NCBI RefSeq assembly: GCF_019823065.1
Contig: NZ_CP081966.1
Span: 4,867,501 to 4,931,500 of the forward strand
Source: Pseudomonas mosselii
GTDB taxonomy: Bacteria; Pseudomonadota; Gammaproteobacteria; Pseudomonadales; Pseudomonadaceae
Length of the DNA: 64,000 bases
Reading direction: 5' to 3'
Translations under genes and position numbers: made by a program
Notes under the pieces: generated by a model
Seen by the model: the letters and a program-made list of their open reading frames with translations, nothing else
Databases searched by the model: none
What the model was told of the DNA's origin: nothing
Part shown: piece after piece, positions 44,809 through 53,791 of the stretch
Layout: every line of letters begins with the position of its first letter
Numbering within the stretch: the first letter of the stretch is position 1

Positions 44809-46461
44809 CTAGCGGACCTGCCCGAGGTTGGCCTCGCTCAGGTCCAGCTCGCCTAGCACCTGACGCACCACTTCGTCCCCGACCAGGTGCTGGCGATGCA
44901 ACTCGTACAACTCCAGCCGCTGCGCACGCAGGGCCCGCAGGCGTAAACGACGTTCGAGCAGATCCATCTGCTCGGCCAACGCCCGGGCCTCGGCACTGTC
45001 GTTGTAGCTGTCCAGCTCATCGCGGTATTCGGCCATCAGCCGCGCCTTGAGCTCGGTGGCCAGGGTCGCCTGGGCGGCATCCTGCGGCGCGTTTGCATCG
45101 ATCACCTCCTCGGCCTCAAGCGCATGGATCGCCGCCTCGGCGGTGCGCCGCCAGGCCTCCTGCACCTCCTGGTGCAAGCGCTCGTCCGGGCTCTTGGTTA
45201 CCCCGCGCAGCAAGAGAGGCAAGGCAATACAGGCGCTGACCAGCGACAGCAAAATCACTCCGGCGGCGATGAAGATGAGCAGGTCGCGCTCGGGAAACGC
45301 CTTGCCCGCGCCGATCAGCAGCGGCACCGACATCACGCCCGCCAGGGTCACAGCACCACGTACGCCGCCCAGGGTCAGCAACCAGCAGGAGCGCGCGGTC
45401 GGCATCAGCACCAGCGCAGGCTTGCCGCGCCAGCGTCTGACCACGCCGATAGCCCGCCAGATGCTCTGCACCCAGATGAACCGCAACAGCACCAGCGCAG
45501 CGAAGATCGCCACCACATCCAGGCAGCGCCAGGCCAGGGTCGTCCAGGCTGCGGCTTCGTCGGTCACCACTGCCTTGATGATGTCCGGCAATTGCAGCCC
45601 CAGCAGCAGGAAGATCAGGCCGTTGAAGGCAAACTCCAGCAGCGACCAGACGCTGCGATTGAGCAGGCGCGTGCTGGTCTGCCGGGGCAGCAGGTCCAGC
45701 CAGCTCTGCATCATCCCGGCAGCCACCGCCGAGAGAATGCCGGATACGCCGAGCCGTTCAGCCAGTACGTAGGCGGCAAAGGGCAGCAGCAGCATGAATA
45801 CCACGTGAGTCGCCGGGTCGTCCCAGCCGCGGGTGATCATCCACATACGCAGGCGCCCAACCAGCCAGCTCAGCGCCACCCCCACCGCCAGGCCGCCGAG
45901 GGCGACCAGGATGAAGGTCAGGCTGGCCTCGGTCAACGAGAACACTCCGGTGATCGCCGCCACCAGGGCAAACTTGAAGGTCACCAGGCCCGAAGCGTCA
46001 TTCATCAGCGCCTCGCCCTGAAGCATGTGCATCAGCGGTGTCGGCAGGCGGTCCTGGGTGATGGCCGAGACGGCCACGGCGTCGGTGGGCGACAGCACCG
46101 CCGCCAGGGCGAAAGCCACCGCCAGCGGAATGCTCGGCAACAGCCAGTGGATGAAGTAGCCGGCGCCGACCACGGTGAACAGCACCAGCCCCACCGCCAG
46201 CGCCACCACGGGCCCGCGGATACGCCACAGTTCGCGCTTGGGCATGCGCCAGCCGTCGGCGAACAGCAGCGGCGGCAGGAACAGGAAAAGGAACAGCTCC
46301 GGGTCCAGCGCCACGTGCAGGCCCAGGGTCGGCCAGGCCAGCAAGGCGCCGGCGCCAATCTGCACCAGCGGCAGGGGCAGTGGCAGCACCCGCCCGACCA
46401 GTTTCGACACGCTCACCAGCATCAGCAGGATTAGAACGGTATAGGCTGACTGCATCGGCAA
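44809..46461 (-). CDS. Na+/H+ antiporter, CPA1/NhaP family
   Basis: The 550-residue inner-membrane protein has about 12 hydrophobic segments in the first ~390 residues and a charged cytoplasmic tail of ~150 residues. The ion-site motifs LSPTDAVAVSAI and GEALMNDASGLVTF (Asp pair) are typical of the CPA1 family that exchanges Na+ or K+ for protons. A similar antiporter gene follows dapC in P. aeruginosa, so it belongs to this neighbourhood. Its stop codon abuts that of the metallopeptidase with no gap. Ion specificity is not visible. Confidence 0.92.
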   Translation of the reverse strand: MPMQSAYTVLILLMLVSVSKLVGRVLPLPLPLVQIGAGALLAWPTLGLHVALDPELFLFLFLPPLLFADGWRMPKRELWRIRGPVVALAVGLVLFTVVGAGYFIHWLLPSIPLAVAFALAAVLSPTDAVAVSAITQDRLPTPLMHMLQGEALMNDASGLVTFKFALVAAITGVFSLTEASLTFILVALGGLAVGVALSWLVGRLRMWMITRGWDDPATHVVFMLLLPFAAYVLAERLGVSGILSAVAAGMMQSWLDLLPRQTSTRLLNRSVWSLLEFAFNGLIFLLLGLQLPDIIKAVVTDEAAAWTTLAWRCLDVVAIFAALVLLRFIWVQSIWRAIGVVRRWRGKPALVLMPTARSCWLLTLGGVRGAVTLAGVMSVPLLIGAGKAFPERDLLIFIAAGVILLSLVSACIALPLLLRGVTKSPDERLHQEVQEAWRRTAEAAIHALEAEEVIDANAPQDAAQATLATELKARLMAEYRDELDSYNDSAEARALAEQMDLLERRLRLRALRAQRLELYELHRQHLVGDEVVRQVLGELDLSEANLGQVR

Positions 46462-46534
46462 GCTTCCTGTTTGATCGGAGAAACCACAGCGAGGCGAAAC
46501 ATCGCCATTGAAACAATATGTTAGCGGGGACTCG

Positions 46535-46558
46535 CTATCGTGGACCGCTGCACGATAG
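46535..46558. other. Inverted repeat between the antiporter and the ArsC-like gene
   Basis: CTATCGTG (46535-46542) and CACGATAG (46551-46558) form an 8-bp perfect inverted repeat with an 8-base spacer in the 274-bp divergent gap, in a position suited to an operator or to a hairpin in the antiporter leader. Confidence 0.35.
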
Positions 46559-46735
46559 TCGCAGCCTGGCCGGGAATGTGTAACACAATGCTACGCGAGA
46601 AGCGGTGAAACACATCGGCGACGCCTTCCAGCCCGCAGCCGTGGCGCCAGCCCCATCGATACCGCATAATCGGCCCACCCAATCTTCAAGGAGCATCGGG
46701 GACGCCTGGCCCGACCAGGCAGCCCCAGGCATTCA

Positions 46736-47083
46736 ATGGCTTACACTCTCTACGGCATCAAAGCCTGCGACACCATGAAAAAGGCCCGCACCTGGCTTGA
46801 AGACAAGGCCATCGGCTACGACTTCCACGACTACAAGACCCAGGGCATCGACCGCGACAGCTTGAACCGCTGGTGCGACGAACATGGCTGGGAAGTCGTG
46901 CTGAACCGCGCCGGGACCACCTTCCGCAAGCTCGACGACGCCAGCAAGGCCGACCTCGACCAGGCCAAGGCCGTCGAACTGATGCTCGCCCAACCGTCGA
47001 TGATCAAACGCCCGGTGCTCGACCTCGGCGAGCGTACCCTGGTCGGCTTCAAGCCTGACCTGTACGCCGCGGCGCTGGCCTGA
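46736..47083 (+). CDS. ArsC/Spx-family protein (YffB-like)
   Basis: The 115-residue thioredoxin-fold protein has a single N-terminal cysteine in GIKACDTMKKA, as in YffB/Spx, and the family segment FRKLDD-x-K. It lacks the arginine pattern of true arsenate reductases, so an arsenate reductase role is not supported; YffB relatives are glutathione-dependent thiol reductases of unclear role. It lies 42 bases upstream of dapD, a linkage seen across Pseudomonas. Confidence 0.88.
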   Translation: MAYTLYGIKACDTMKKARTWLEDKAIGYDFHDYKTQGIDRDSLNRWCDEHGWEVVLNRAGTTFRKLDDASKADLDQAKAVELMLAQPSMIKRPVLDLGERTLVGFKPDLYAAALA

Positions 47084-47125
47084 TCCCGCATTACGCTCCA
47101 TCCCCTTTTCGTACGAGGTAATCGC

Positions 47126-48160
47126 ATGTCTCAATCGCTGTTCAGCCTGGCCTTCGGTGTCGGCACCCAGAACCGCCAGGGCACCTGGCTGGAAGTCTTC
47201 TACGCACAACCCGTGCTCAAGCCATCCGCCGAGCTGGTCGCAGCCGTCGCACCAGTGCTGGGCTACGAAGGGGGCAACCAGGCCATCGCCTTCACCACCG
47301 CCCAGGCCGCCCAACTGGCCGACGCACTCAAGGGCGTCGATGCCGCCCAGGCCGCCCTGCTGACCCGCCTGGCCGAAAGCCACAAGCCGCTGGTCGCCAC
47401 CCTGCTGGCCGAAGACGGCGCGCTGACCTCCACCCCAGAGGCCTACCTCAAGCTGCACCTGCTGTCGCACCGCCTGGTCAAGCCGCACGGCGTGTCGCTG
47501 GCCGGCATCTTCCCGCTGCTGCCGAACGTCGCCTGGACCAACCAGGGCGCGGTCGACCTGGCCGAACTGGCCGAGTTGCAACTGGAAGCGCGCCTGAAAG
47601 GCGAACTGCTGGAAGTGTTCTCGGTGGACAAGTTCCCGAAGATGACCGACTACGTCGTGCCGGCCGGCGTGCGTATCGCCGACACCGCCCGCGTGCGCCT
47701 GGGCGCCTACATCGGCGAAGGCACCACCATCATGCACGAAGGTTTCGTCAACTTTAACGCCGGCACCGAAGGCCCGGGCATGATCGAAGGCCGCGTCTCC
47801 GCCGGCGTATTCGTCGGCAAGGGTTCGGACCTGGGCGGCGGCTGCTCGACCATGGGCACCCTGTCCGGTGGCGGCAACATCGTCATCAAGGTCGGCGAAG
47901 GCTGCCTGATTGGCGCCAACGCCGGCATCGGCATCCCGCTGGGCGACCGCAACACCGTCGAGGCCGGCCTGTACATCACCGCCGGGACCAAGGTGAACCT
48001 GCTGGACGAGAACAACCAGCTGGTCAAGGTGGTCAAGGCCCGCGACCTGGCCGGCCAGACCGACCTGCTGTTCCGTCGCAACTCGCTCAATGGCGCGGTG
48101 GAGTGCAAGACTCACAAGTCGGCCATCGAGCTGAACGAGGCGCTGCACGCGCACAACTGA
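47126..48160 (+). CDS. dapD: 2,3,4,5-tetrahydropyridine-2,6-dicarboxylate N-succinyltransferase
   Basis: DapD succinylates tetrahydrodipicolinate in the diaminopimelate pathway. The 344-residue protein is the long DapD form seen in Pseudomonas, with a C-terminal left-handed beta helix (from about residue 170: VRLGAYIGEGTTIMHEGFVN). A GAGG ribosome-binding site precedes the ATG. The gene ends at a strong intrinsic terminator. Confidence 0.96.
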   Translation: MSQSLFSLAFGVGTQNRQGTWLEVFYAQPVLKPSAELVAAVAPVLGYEGGNQAIAFTTAQAAQLADALKGVDAAQAALLTRLAESHKPLVATLLAEDGALTSTPEAYLKLHLLSHRLVKPHGVSLAGIFPLLPNVAWTNQGAVDLAELAELQLEARLKGELLEVFSVDKFPKMTDYVVPAGVRIADTARVRLGAYIGEGTTIMHEGFVNFNAGTEGPGMIEGRVSAGVFVGKGSDLGGGCSTMGTLSGGGNIVIKVGEGCLIGANAGIGIPLGDRNTVEAGLYITAGTKVNLLDENNQLVKVVKARDLAGQTDLLFRRNSLNGAVECKTHKSAIELNEALHAHN

Positions 48161-48187
48161 GAACCCGCCTGGGTTTGAAGTGATAAG

Positions 48188-48235
48188 ATCGGGTCTGCTC
48201 CCAGGTTTTGCCTGTGGGCAGACCCGATTTTTCTT
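48188..48235 (+). terminator. Intrinsic terminator of dapD
   Basis: ATCGGGTCTGC (48188-48198) pairs with GCAGACCCGAT (48218-48228), an 11-bp perfect stem, followed by a T-run. It lies only 17 bases before the csdA start codon. Confidence 0.92.
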
Positions 48236-48251
48236 TCCAGGCCCCGCTAAC

Positions 48252-49457
48252 ATGTTCCAGCCCTCCCCCTGGCGTGCCGATTTCCCCGCCATCGGCGCCC
48301 TGCAACGGCAGCACCAGACCTACCTGGACAGCGCCGCCACCACCCAGAAGCCCCAGGCTCTGCTGGATGCCCTGGGTCATTACTATGGCCATGGCGCCGC
48401 CAACGTGCACCGCGCCCAGCACCTGCCCGGCGCCCTGGCCACCCAAGCCTTCGAGGGCACTCGCGACAAGCTCGCTGCCTGGCTCAATGCCGCCGACGCG
48501 CGGCAGATCGTCTTCACCCATGGTGCTACCTCGGCCCTGAACTTGCTGGCCTATGGCCTGGAGCACCGCTTCGAGGCCGGTGACGAGATTGTCGTCAGCG
48601 CGTTGGAACACCACGCCAATCTCCTGCCCTGGCAACAGTTGGCCCACCGACGTCAGCTGCGCCTGGTAGTACTGCCGGTGAACGATCTGGGGCAGGTAGA
48701 TCTGGAACAAGCGCTGCAACTGATCGGCCCGCGCACCCGCGTGCTGGCGATCAGCCAACTGTCCAATGTGCTGGGGACCTGGCAGCCTCTGGCGCCGTTG
48801 CTGGCCCATGCCCGCGCCCAGGGCGTGCTGAGCGTGGTCGATGGCGCCCAGGGCGTGGTCCACGGGCGCCACGATGTGCAGCAGCTGGACTGCGACTTCT
48901 ATGTGTTCTCCAGCCACAAGCTGTACGGCCCGGATGGCGTCGGCGTGCTGTACGGTCGCCAGCAGGCGCTGGCACTGCTGCGCCACTGGCAGTACGGCGG
49001 CGAGATGGTGCAGTTGGCGGACTACCAGGAGGCCAGCTTCCGCCCGGCACCGCTGGGATTCGAGGCCGGCACGCCGCCGATCGCCGGTGTCATTGGCCTG
49101 GGCGCCACCCTGGACTACCTGGCCAGCCTTGATGCCAATGCCGTGGCCGCCCATGAGGCCACCTTGCACCAGCACCTGGTGCGCGGCCTGGCCGATCGCG
49201 AGGGGGTTCGCCTGCTTGGCTCACCGCAAGCGGCACTCGCCAGCTTCGTCATTGACGGGGTGCACAACGCCGATATTGCCCATCTGCTGACCGAACAGGG
49301 CATCGCCGTGCGCGCCGGGCATCATTGCGCCATGCCGCTGCTCAGGCATCTGGGCCTGGACGGCGCGATCCGCGTGTCGCTGGGGCTTTACAGCGACAGC
49401 GACGACCTGCAACGGTTCTTCGACGCACTCGATCAGGGCCTGGAGCTGCTGCGATGA
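48252..49457 (+). CDS. csdA: Cysteine desulfurase CsdA (SufS-type)
   Basis: CsdA takes sulfur from cysteine as an enzyme-bound persulfide, using PLP. The 401-residue protein has PLP-binding Lys223 (FSSHKLYGPDG), the cofactor-stacking His in SALEHHANLLPW, and catalytic Cys359 (GHHCAMPLL). It is followed by csdE with an ATGA overlap, so the two make the CsdA-CsdE sulfur-transfer pair. A terminator sits directly before it, so it may have its own promoter inside or beyond the hairpin. Confidence 0.95.
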   Translation: MFQPSPWRADFPAIGALQRQHQTYLDSAATTQKPQALLDALGHYYGHGAANVHRAQHLPGALATQAFEGTRDKLAAWLNAADARQIVFTHGATSALNLLAYGLEHRFEAGDEIVVSALEHHANLLPWQQLAHRRQLRLVVLPVNDLGQVDLEQALQLIGPRTRVLAISQLSNVLGTWQPLAPLLAHARAQGVLSVVDGAQGVVHGRHDVQQLDCDFYVFSSHKLYGPDGVGVLYGRQQALALLRHWQYGGEMVQLADYQEASFRPAPLGFEAGTPPIAGVIGLGATLDYLASLDANAVAAHEATLHQHLVRGLADREGVRLLGSPQAALASFVIDGVHNADIAHLLTEQGIAVRAGHHCAMPLLRHLGLDGAIRVSLGLYSDSDDLQRFFDALDQGLELLR

Positions 49458-49864
49458 GCCTGTCGGCCGAGGCCAGCCAGGCGCTGGAGAGCTTCGAGCA
49501 AGCGCGCGGTTGGGAGCAGCGGGCGCGGTTGCTGATGCAATGGGGTGATCGGCTGGAGCCGCTGGACGACAGCGAGAAGATCGAGGCCAACCGGGTGCAT
49601 GGCTGCGAGAGCCTGGTGTGGCTGGTGACCCAACAAGAAAAGGGTCAGTGGCATTTCAAAGCCGCTAGTGATGCACGGCTGTTGCGCGGCTTGCTGGCAC
49701 TGCTGCTGGTGCGGGTGCAGGGCTTGGCGAGCGATCGATTGGCAGCGCTCGACCTGAGCGCCTGGTTTACCCAGTTGGGGCTTGAGCGGCAGTTGTCTCC
49801 GTCGCGCAGCAATGGGCTGCATGCAGTGTTGCTGAAGATGGCCGAACTCGCTACCCAAGCCTGA
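49454..49864 (+). CDS. csdE: SufE-like sulfur acceptor CsdE
   Basis: CsdE accepts sulfur from CsdA on a surface cysteine and passes it on. The 136-residue SufE-family protein has the acceptor Cys51 in VHGCESLVWL. Its start overlaps the csdA stop (ATGA). In E. coli CsdE works with TcdA, whose gene lies next to it here (convergent), which supports the assignment. Confidence 0.93.
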   Translation: MSLSAEASQALESFEQARGWEQRARLLMQWGDRLEPLDDSEKIEANRVHGCESLVWLVTQQEKGQWHFKAASDARLLRGLLALLLVRVQGLASDRLAALDLSAWFTQLGLERQLSPSRSNGLHAVLLKMAELATQA

Positions 49865-49879
49865 ATCGCTGTTGGATTC

Positions 49880-49902
49880 ATTGCGGGGCAAGCCCGCGAT
49901 GA
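49880..49902. repeat. Partial REP element
   Basis: ATTGCGGGGCAAGCCCGCGAT is a single REP half with an internal palindrome, between the convergent csdE and tcdA genes. Confidence 0.6.
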
Positions 49903-49903
49903 C

Positions 49904-50713
49904 CTATTCGGCCTTGATCCGCTCAGAAGGCCGCCGCGCCCCGGCCACCAGCTTCTCCACGGCCTTGCTCGCCGCGACCATGCCGAAGGTCGCGGTCACC
50001 ATCATCACCGCGCCGAATCCACCGGCGCAGTCCAGGCGCACGCCTTCACCGACAAAGCTCTTCTGCAGGCACACGCTGCCGTCGCCCTTGGGGTAGCGCA
50101 GCTGTTCGCTGGAAAACACGCACGGCACGCCATAGTTACGGCTGGTGTTGCGCGAGAAATTGTAGTCCCGGCGCAGGGTCGAGCGCACCCGTGAAGCCAA
50201 CGGGTCGTTGAAGGTCTTGTTGAGGTCGCCGATCTGGATCTGTGTCGGATCGATCTGCCCGCCGGCGCCACCGGTGGTGACGATGGCGATCTTGCGGCGG
50301 CGGCACCAGGCGATCAGCGCCGCCTTGGCCATCACGCTGTCGATGCAGTCGATCACGCAGTCCATCTGCTCGGTGATGTGCTCGGCCATGGTCTCGCGGG
50401 TGACGAAATCGGCCACCGCGTGCACTGCGCAGGCCGGGTTGATCGCCCGCAGGCGCTCGGCCATCACCTCGACCTTGGCCCGGCCGACCTGGCCTTCGAG
50501 GGCGTGAGCCTGGCGGTTGGTGTTGCTCACGCAGACATCGTCCAGATCGAACAGGCTGATCTCGCCCACGCCGCTGCGGGCAAGCGCTTCGGCCGCCCAC
50601 GAACCGACGCCGCCAATGCCGACGATGGCCACATGGGCCTGGCGCAAGCGTTGCAAGCCGTCGTCACCGTAGAGCCGGGCGACGCCGGCAAAGCGTGGAT
50701 CTTCTGTGCTCAT
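49904..50713 (-). CDS. tcdA: tRNA threonylcarbamoyladenosine dehydratase TcdA
   Basis: TcdA cyclises t6A37 of tRNAs to ct6A with ATP. The 269-residue ThiF/E1-like protein has the nucleotide motif VGIGGVGSWAAEAL, the LFDLDDVCVSNTNRQ block and a CDVVIDCID-like segment (DCVIDCIDSV). It is convergent with csdA-csdE, its sulfur partners in E. coli. The start at 50713 gives the family N-terminus; the reading frame extends to 50752 without homology. Confidence 0.95.
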   Translation of the reverse strand: MSTEDPRFAGVARLYGDDGLQRLRQAHVAIVGIGGVGSWAAEALARSGVGEISLFDLDDVCVSNTNRQAHALEGQVGRAKVEVMAERLRAINPACAVHAVADFVTRETMAEHITEQMDCVIDCIDSVMAKAALIAWCRRRKIAIVTTGGAGGQIDPTQIQIGDLNKTFNDPLASRVRSTLRRDYNFSRNTSRNYGVPCVFSSEQLRYPKGDGSVCLQKSFVGEGVRLDCAGGFGAVMMVTATFGMVAASKAVEKLVAGARRPSERIKAE

Positions 50714-51000
50714 GCTGATACCCCGAAAAAACCGGCGCGCATTATAGGCCAAGCCATGGGGTCGCGGGCAAAGCGCACCACCCGATCATGCCGCCAGGGC
50801 ATGCCAGAGCGGCCACGGGTTGGAAAAAGTCCTACCAAGCCTGCTTTAATGTCCTATCAAGTAACTATATCTGGACGACAGGCAGGCGGACTGAGAACTA
50901 CATCCCCTGCCGATAATCCAACGGGTTACCTTCCTCGGAATCCGTGGCCCCACGCCCCAGCGGCTACGCCTCGCGCCCCTCTTCGGAACCTCGAACACCT

Positions 51001-53592
51001 ATGCCATCACGCAAATTCGGTCTCAACCTGGTAGTGGTCCTGGCCATCGCCGCGCTGTTCACCGGGTTCTGGGCCTTGATCAACCGCCCGGTATCCGCCC
51101 CCGCCTGGCCGGAACAGATTTCCGGTTTTTCCTACTCGCCCTTCCGTCTCGGCCAAAGCCCACAGAAGGGCCAGTACCCCAGCGAGGATGAGATCCGCCA
51201 GGACCTTGAGCAACTGAACAAGCTGACCGACAACATCCGCATCTACACCGTCGAAGGTACCCAGGCCGAGGTGCCGCGCCTGGCCGAGGAGCTTGGCCTG
51301 CGCATCACCCTGGGGATCTGGATCAGCAACGACCAGGAACGCAACGAGCGGGAGATCGAAAAGGCCATCGGCCTGGCCAACACTTCGCGCAGCGTGGTGC
51401 GGGTGGTCGTCGGCAACGAGGCGTTGTTCCGCGAGGAAGTTAGCGCCGAGCAGTTGATCGGCTACCTCGACCGGGTCCGTGCCGCGGTCAAGGTGCCGGT
51501 GACCACCAGTGAGCAGTGGCACATCTGGAAGGAGCACCCGGAGCTGGCAAAACACGTCGACCTGATCGCCGCGCACATCCTGCCCTACTGGGAGTTCGTG
51601 CCCATGAAGGACTCGGTGCAGTTCGTCCTCGACCGCGCCCGCGAGTTGCGCAAGCAATTCCCACGCAAGCCGCTGCTGCTCTCGGAGGTCGGCTGGCCGA
51701 GCAACGGCCGCATGCGTGGCGGCGCCGACGCCACCCAGGCCGACCAGGCCATCTACCTGCGCACCCTGGTCAACACCCTCAACCGCCGCGGCTACAACTA
51801 CTTCGTCATCGAGGCCTACGACCAGCCTTGGAAGGCCAGCGACGAAGGCTCGGTGGGCGCCTATTGGGGCGTGTACAACGCCGAGCGCCAGCAGAAATTC
51901 AACTTTGAAGGCCCGATCGTGGCGATCCCGCAATGGCGCGCCCTGGCCGTGGCCTCGGTGGTGCTGGCGATGATCGCCCTGGCCATCCTGCTGATCGACG
52001 GCTCGGCCCTGCGCCAGCGCGGGCGTACCTTCCTCACCTTCATCACCTTCCTGTGCGGGTCGGTGCTGGTGTGGATCGCCTACGACTACAGCCAGCAGTA
52101 CAGCACCTGGTTCAGCCTGACGGTCGGTGTACTGCTGGCGCTGGGCGCCCTCGGGGTGTTCATCGTGCTGCTGACCGAGGCCCACGAACTGGCCGAGGCA
52201 GTGTGGATCCACAAGCGCCGCCGTGAGTTCCTGCCCGTGCAGGGCGACAGCGCCTATCGCCCGAAGGTCTCGGTGCACGTGCCGTGCTACAACGAGCCGC
52301 CGGAGATGGTGAAGCAGACCCTGGATGCCCTCGCCGCGCTGGACTACCCGGATTACGAAGTGCTGGTGATCGACAACAACACCAAGGACCCAGCCGTGTG
52401 GGAACCGCTCAAGGCCCACTGCGAGAAGCTCGGCGAGCGCTTCAGGTTCTTCCACGTCGCGCCGCTGGCCGGCTTCAAGGGCGGCGCGCTGAACTACCTG
52501 ATCCCGCACACGGCCAAGGACGCCGAGGTGATCGCGGTGATCGACTCCGACTACTGTGTCGACCGCAATTGGCTCAAGCACATGGTGCCGCACTTCGCCG
52601 ACCCGAAGATCGCCGTGGTGCAATCGCCCCAGGACTACCGCGACCAACACGAGAGCGCGTTCAAGAAGCTGTGCTACAGCGAATACAAGGGCTTCTTCCA
52701 TATCGGCATGGTCACCCGCAACGACCGTGACGCGATCATCCAGCACGGCACCATGACCATGACCAGGCGCAGCGTGCTCGATGAACTGGGCTGGGCCGAG
52801 TGGTGCATCTGCGAGGATGCCGAGCTTGGCCTGCGCGTGTTCGAGAAGGGTCTGTCGGCGGCCTACGCCCACAACAGCTACGGCAAGGGCCTGATGCCCG
52901 ACACCTTCATCGACTTCAAGAAGCAGCGCTTCCGCTGGGCCTACGGCGCCATCCAGATCATCAAGCACCACGCCGGCGCCCTGCTGCGTGGCAAGGGCAG
53001 CGAGCTGACCCGTGGCCAGCGCTACCACTTCCTGGCCGGCTGGCTGCCTTGGATTGCCGATGGCATGAACATTTTCTTCACCGTCGGCGCGCTGCTGTGG
53101 TCGGCGGCGATGATCATCGTGCCGCACCGGGTCGACCCGCCGCTGATGATGTTCGCCATTCCGCCGCTGGCGCTGTTCTTCTTCAAGGTCGGCAAGATCG
53201 TCTTCCTCTACCGCCGCGCGGTGGGCGTCAACCTGAAGGATGCCTTCGCCGCCGCGCTGGCGGGGCTGGCGCTGTCGCACACCATCGCCAAGGCGGTGCT
53301 GTACGGGTTCTTCACCAGCAGCATGCCGTTCTTCCGCACGCCAAAGAATGCCGACAGCCACGGTGTGCTGGTGGCGATCTCCGAGGCCCGCGAAGAACTG
53401 TTCATCATGTTGTTGCTGTGGGGTGCTGCACTGGGGATCTACCTGGTACAGGGGCTGCCGAGTTCGGATATGCGCTTCTGGGTAGCGATGCTGCTGGTGC
53501 AGTCGTTGCCATACCTGGCGGCGCTGGTGATGGCGTTGCTGTCGTCGTTGCCCAAGCCCTCCGAAAAGGTTGCAGAGCCACAACAGGCTTGA
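51001..53592 (+). CDS. ndvB: NdvB-like glucan synthase (GH17 + GT2 fusion)
   Basis: The 863-residue inner-membrane protein has an N-terminal membrane anchor (about residues 8-26), a GH17-like glucanosyl domain (about 36-300, with VVVGNEALFREE and LLSEVGWPSNG carrying the Glu residues), several membrane segments and a GT2 glycosyltransferase domain with DSDYCVD (about residue 512) and KQRFRWAYGAI. This architecture and length match P. aeruginosa NdvB, which makes periplasmic cyclic beta-1,3-glucans linked to biofilm drug tolerance. Acceptor and product here are inferred. The gene diverges from tcdA over 287 bp with no other gene seen. Its stop codon falls inside the composite repeat at 53587-53723. 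Confidence 0.88.
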   Translation: MPSRKFGLNLVVVLAIAALFTGFWALINRPVSAPAWPEQISGFSYSPFRLGQSPQKGQYPSEDEIRQDLEQLNKLTDNIRIYTVEGTQAEVPRLAEELGLRITLGIWISNDQERNEREIEKAIGLANTSRSVVRVVVGNEALFREEVSAEQLIGYLDRVRAAVKVPVTTSEQWHIWKEHPELAKHVDLIAAHILPYWEFVPMKDSVQFVLDRARELRKQFPRKPLLLSEVGWPSNGRMRGGADATQADQAIYLRTLVNTLNRRGYNYFVIEAYDQPWKASDEGSVGAYWGVYNAERQQKFNFEGPIVAIPQWRALAVASVVLAMIALAILLIDGSALRQRGRTFLTFITFLCGSVLVWIAYDYSQQYSTWFSLTVGVLLALGALGVFIVLLTEAHELAEAVWIHKRRREFLPVQGDSAYRPKVSVHVPCYNEPPEMVKQTLDALAALDYPDYEVLVIDNNTKDPAVWEPLKAHCEKLGERFRFFHVAPLAGFKGGALNYLIPHTAKDAEVIAVIDSDYCVDRNWLKHMVPHFADPKIAVVQSPQDYRDQHESAFKKLCYSEYKGFFHIGMVTRNDRDAIIQHGTMTMTRRSVLDELGWAEWCICEDAELGLRVFEKGLSAAYAHNSYGKGLMPDTFIDFKKQRFRWAYGAIQIIKHHAGALLRGKGSELTRGQRYHFLAGWLPWIADGMNIFFTVGALLWSAAMIIVPHRVDPPLMMFAIPPLALFFFKVGKIVFLYRRAVGVNLKDAFAAALAGLALSHTIAKAVLYGFFTSSMPFFRTPKNADSHGVLVAISEAREELFIMLLLWGAALGIYLVQGLPSSDMRFWVAMLLVQSLPYLAALVMALLSSLPKPSEKVAEPQQA

Positions 53593-53723
53593 GATCGCCG
53601 GGGGCGCGTTGCGCCCCTTTCGCGACACAAGGCCGCTCCCACAGGATCACCGCAGCCCAGAAGGCCTGTGCAACTCCTGCGGGAGCGGCCTTGTGTCGCG
53701 AAAGGGCCGCACAGCGGCCCCAT
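53587..53723. repeat. Composite palindromic repeat, copy 2 (REPIN-like)
   Basis: Two 25-base arms (53616-53640 and 53681-53705) are perfect inverted repeats and, with their flanking hairpins, match copy 1 at 19418-19555 nearly base for base; the centres differ. It lies between ndvB and dapE, and the ndvB stop codon (53590-53592) is within the shared left flank. Confidence 0.85.
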
Positions 53724-53791
53724 CGGCCCGTCAGTTTGATATAAGATAACGCCCCTCAGTTTCCCGCCTTGCCATGCCCCGGAGTCCCTCA

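Noticed and set aside
46736..47083. Arsenate reductase
   Set aside because: Only the fold and one cysteine are shared; no arsenic-resistance genes are nearby and the reductase arginine pattern is not visible, so I call it ArsC/Spx-like only.
51007..53628. 873-codon minus-strand open frame
   Set aside because: Antisense to the NdvB-like gene; rich in Gln, His and Arg without domains.
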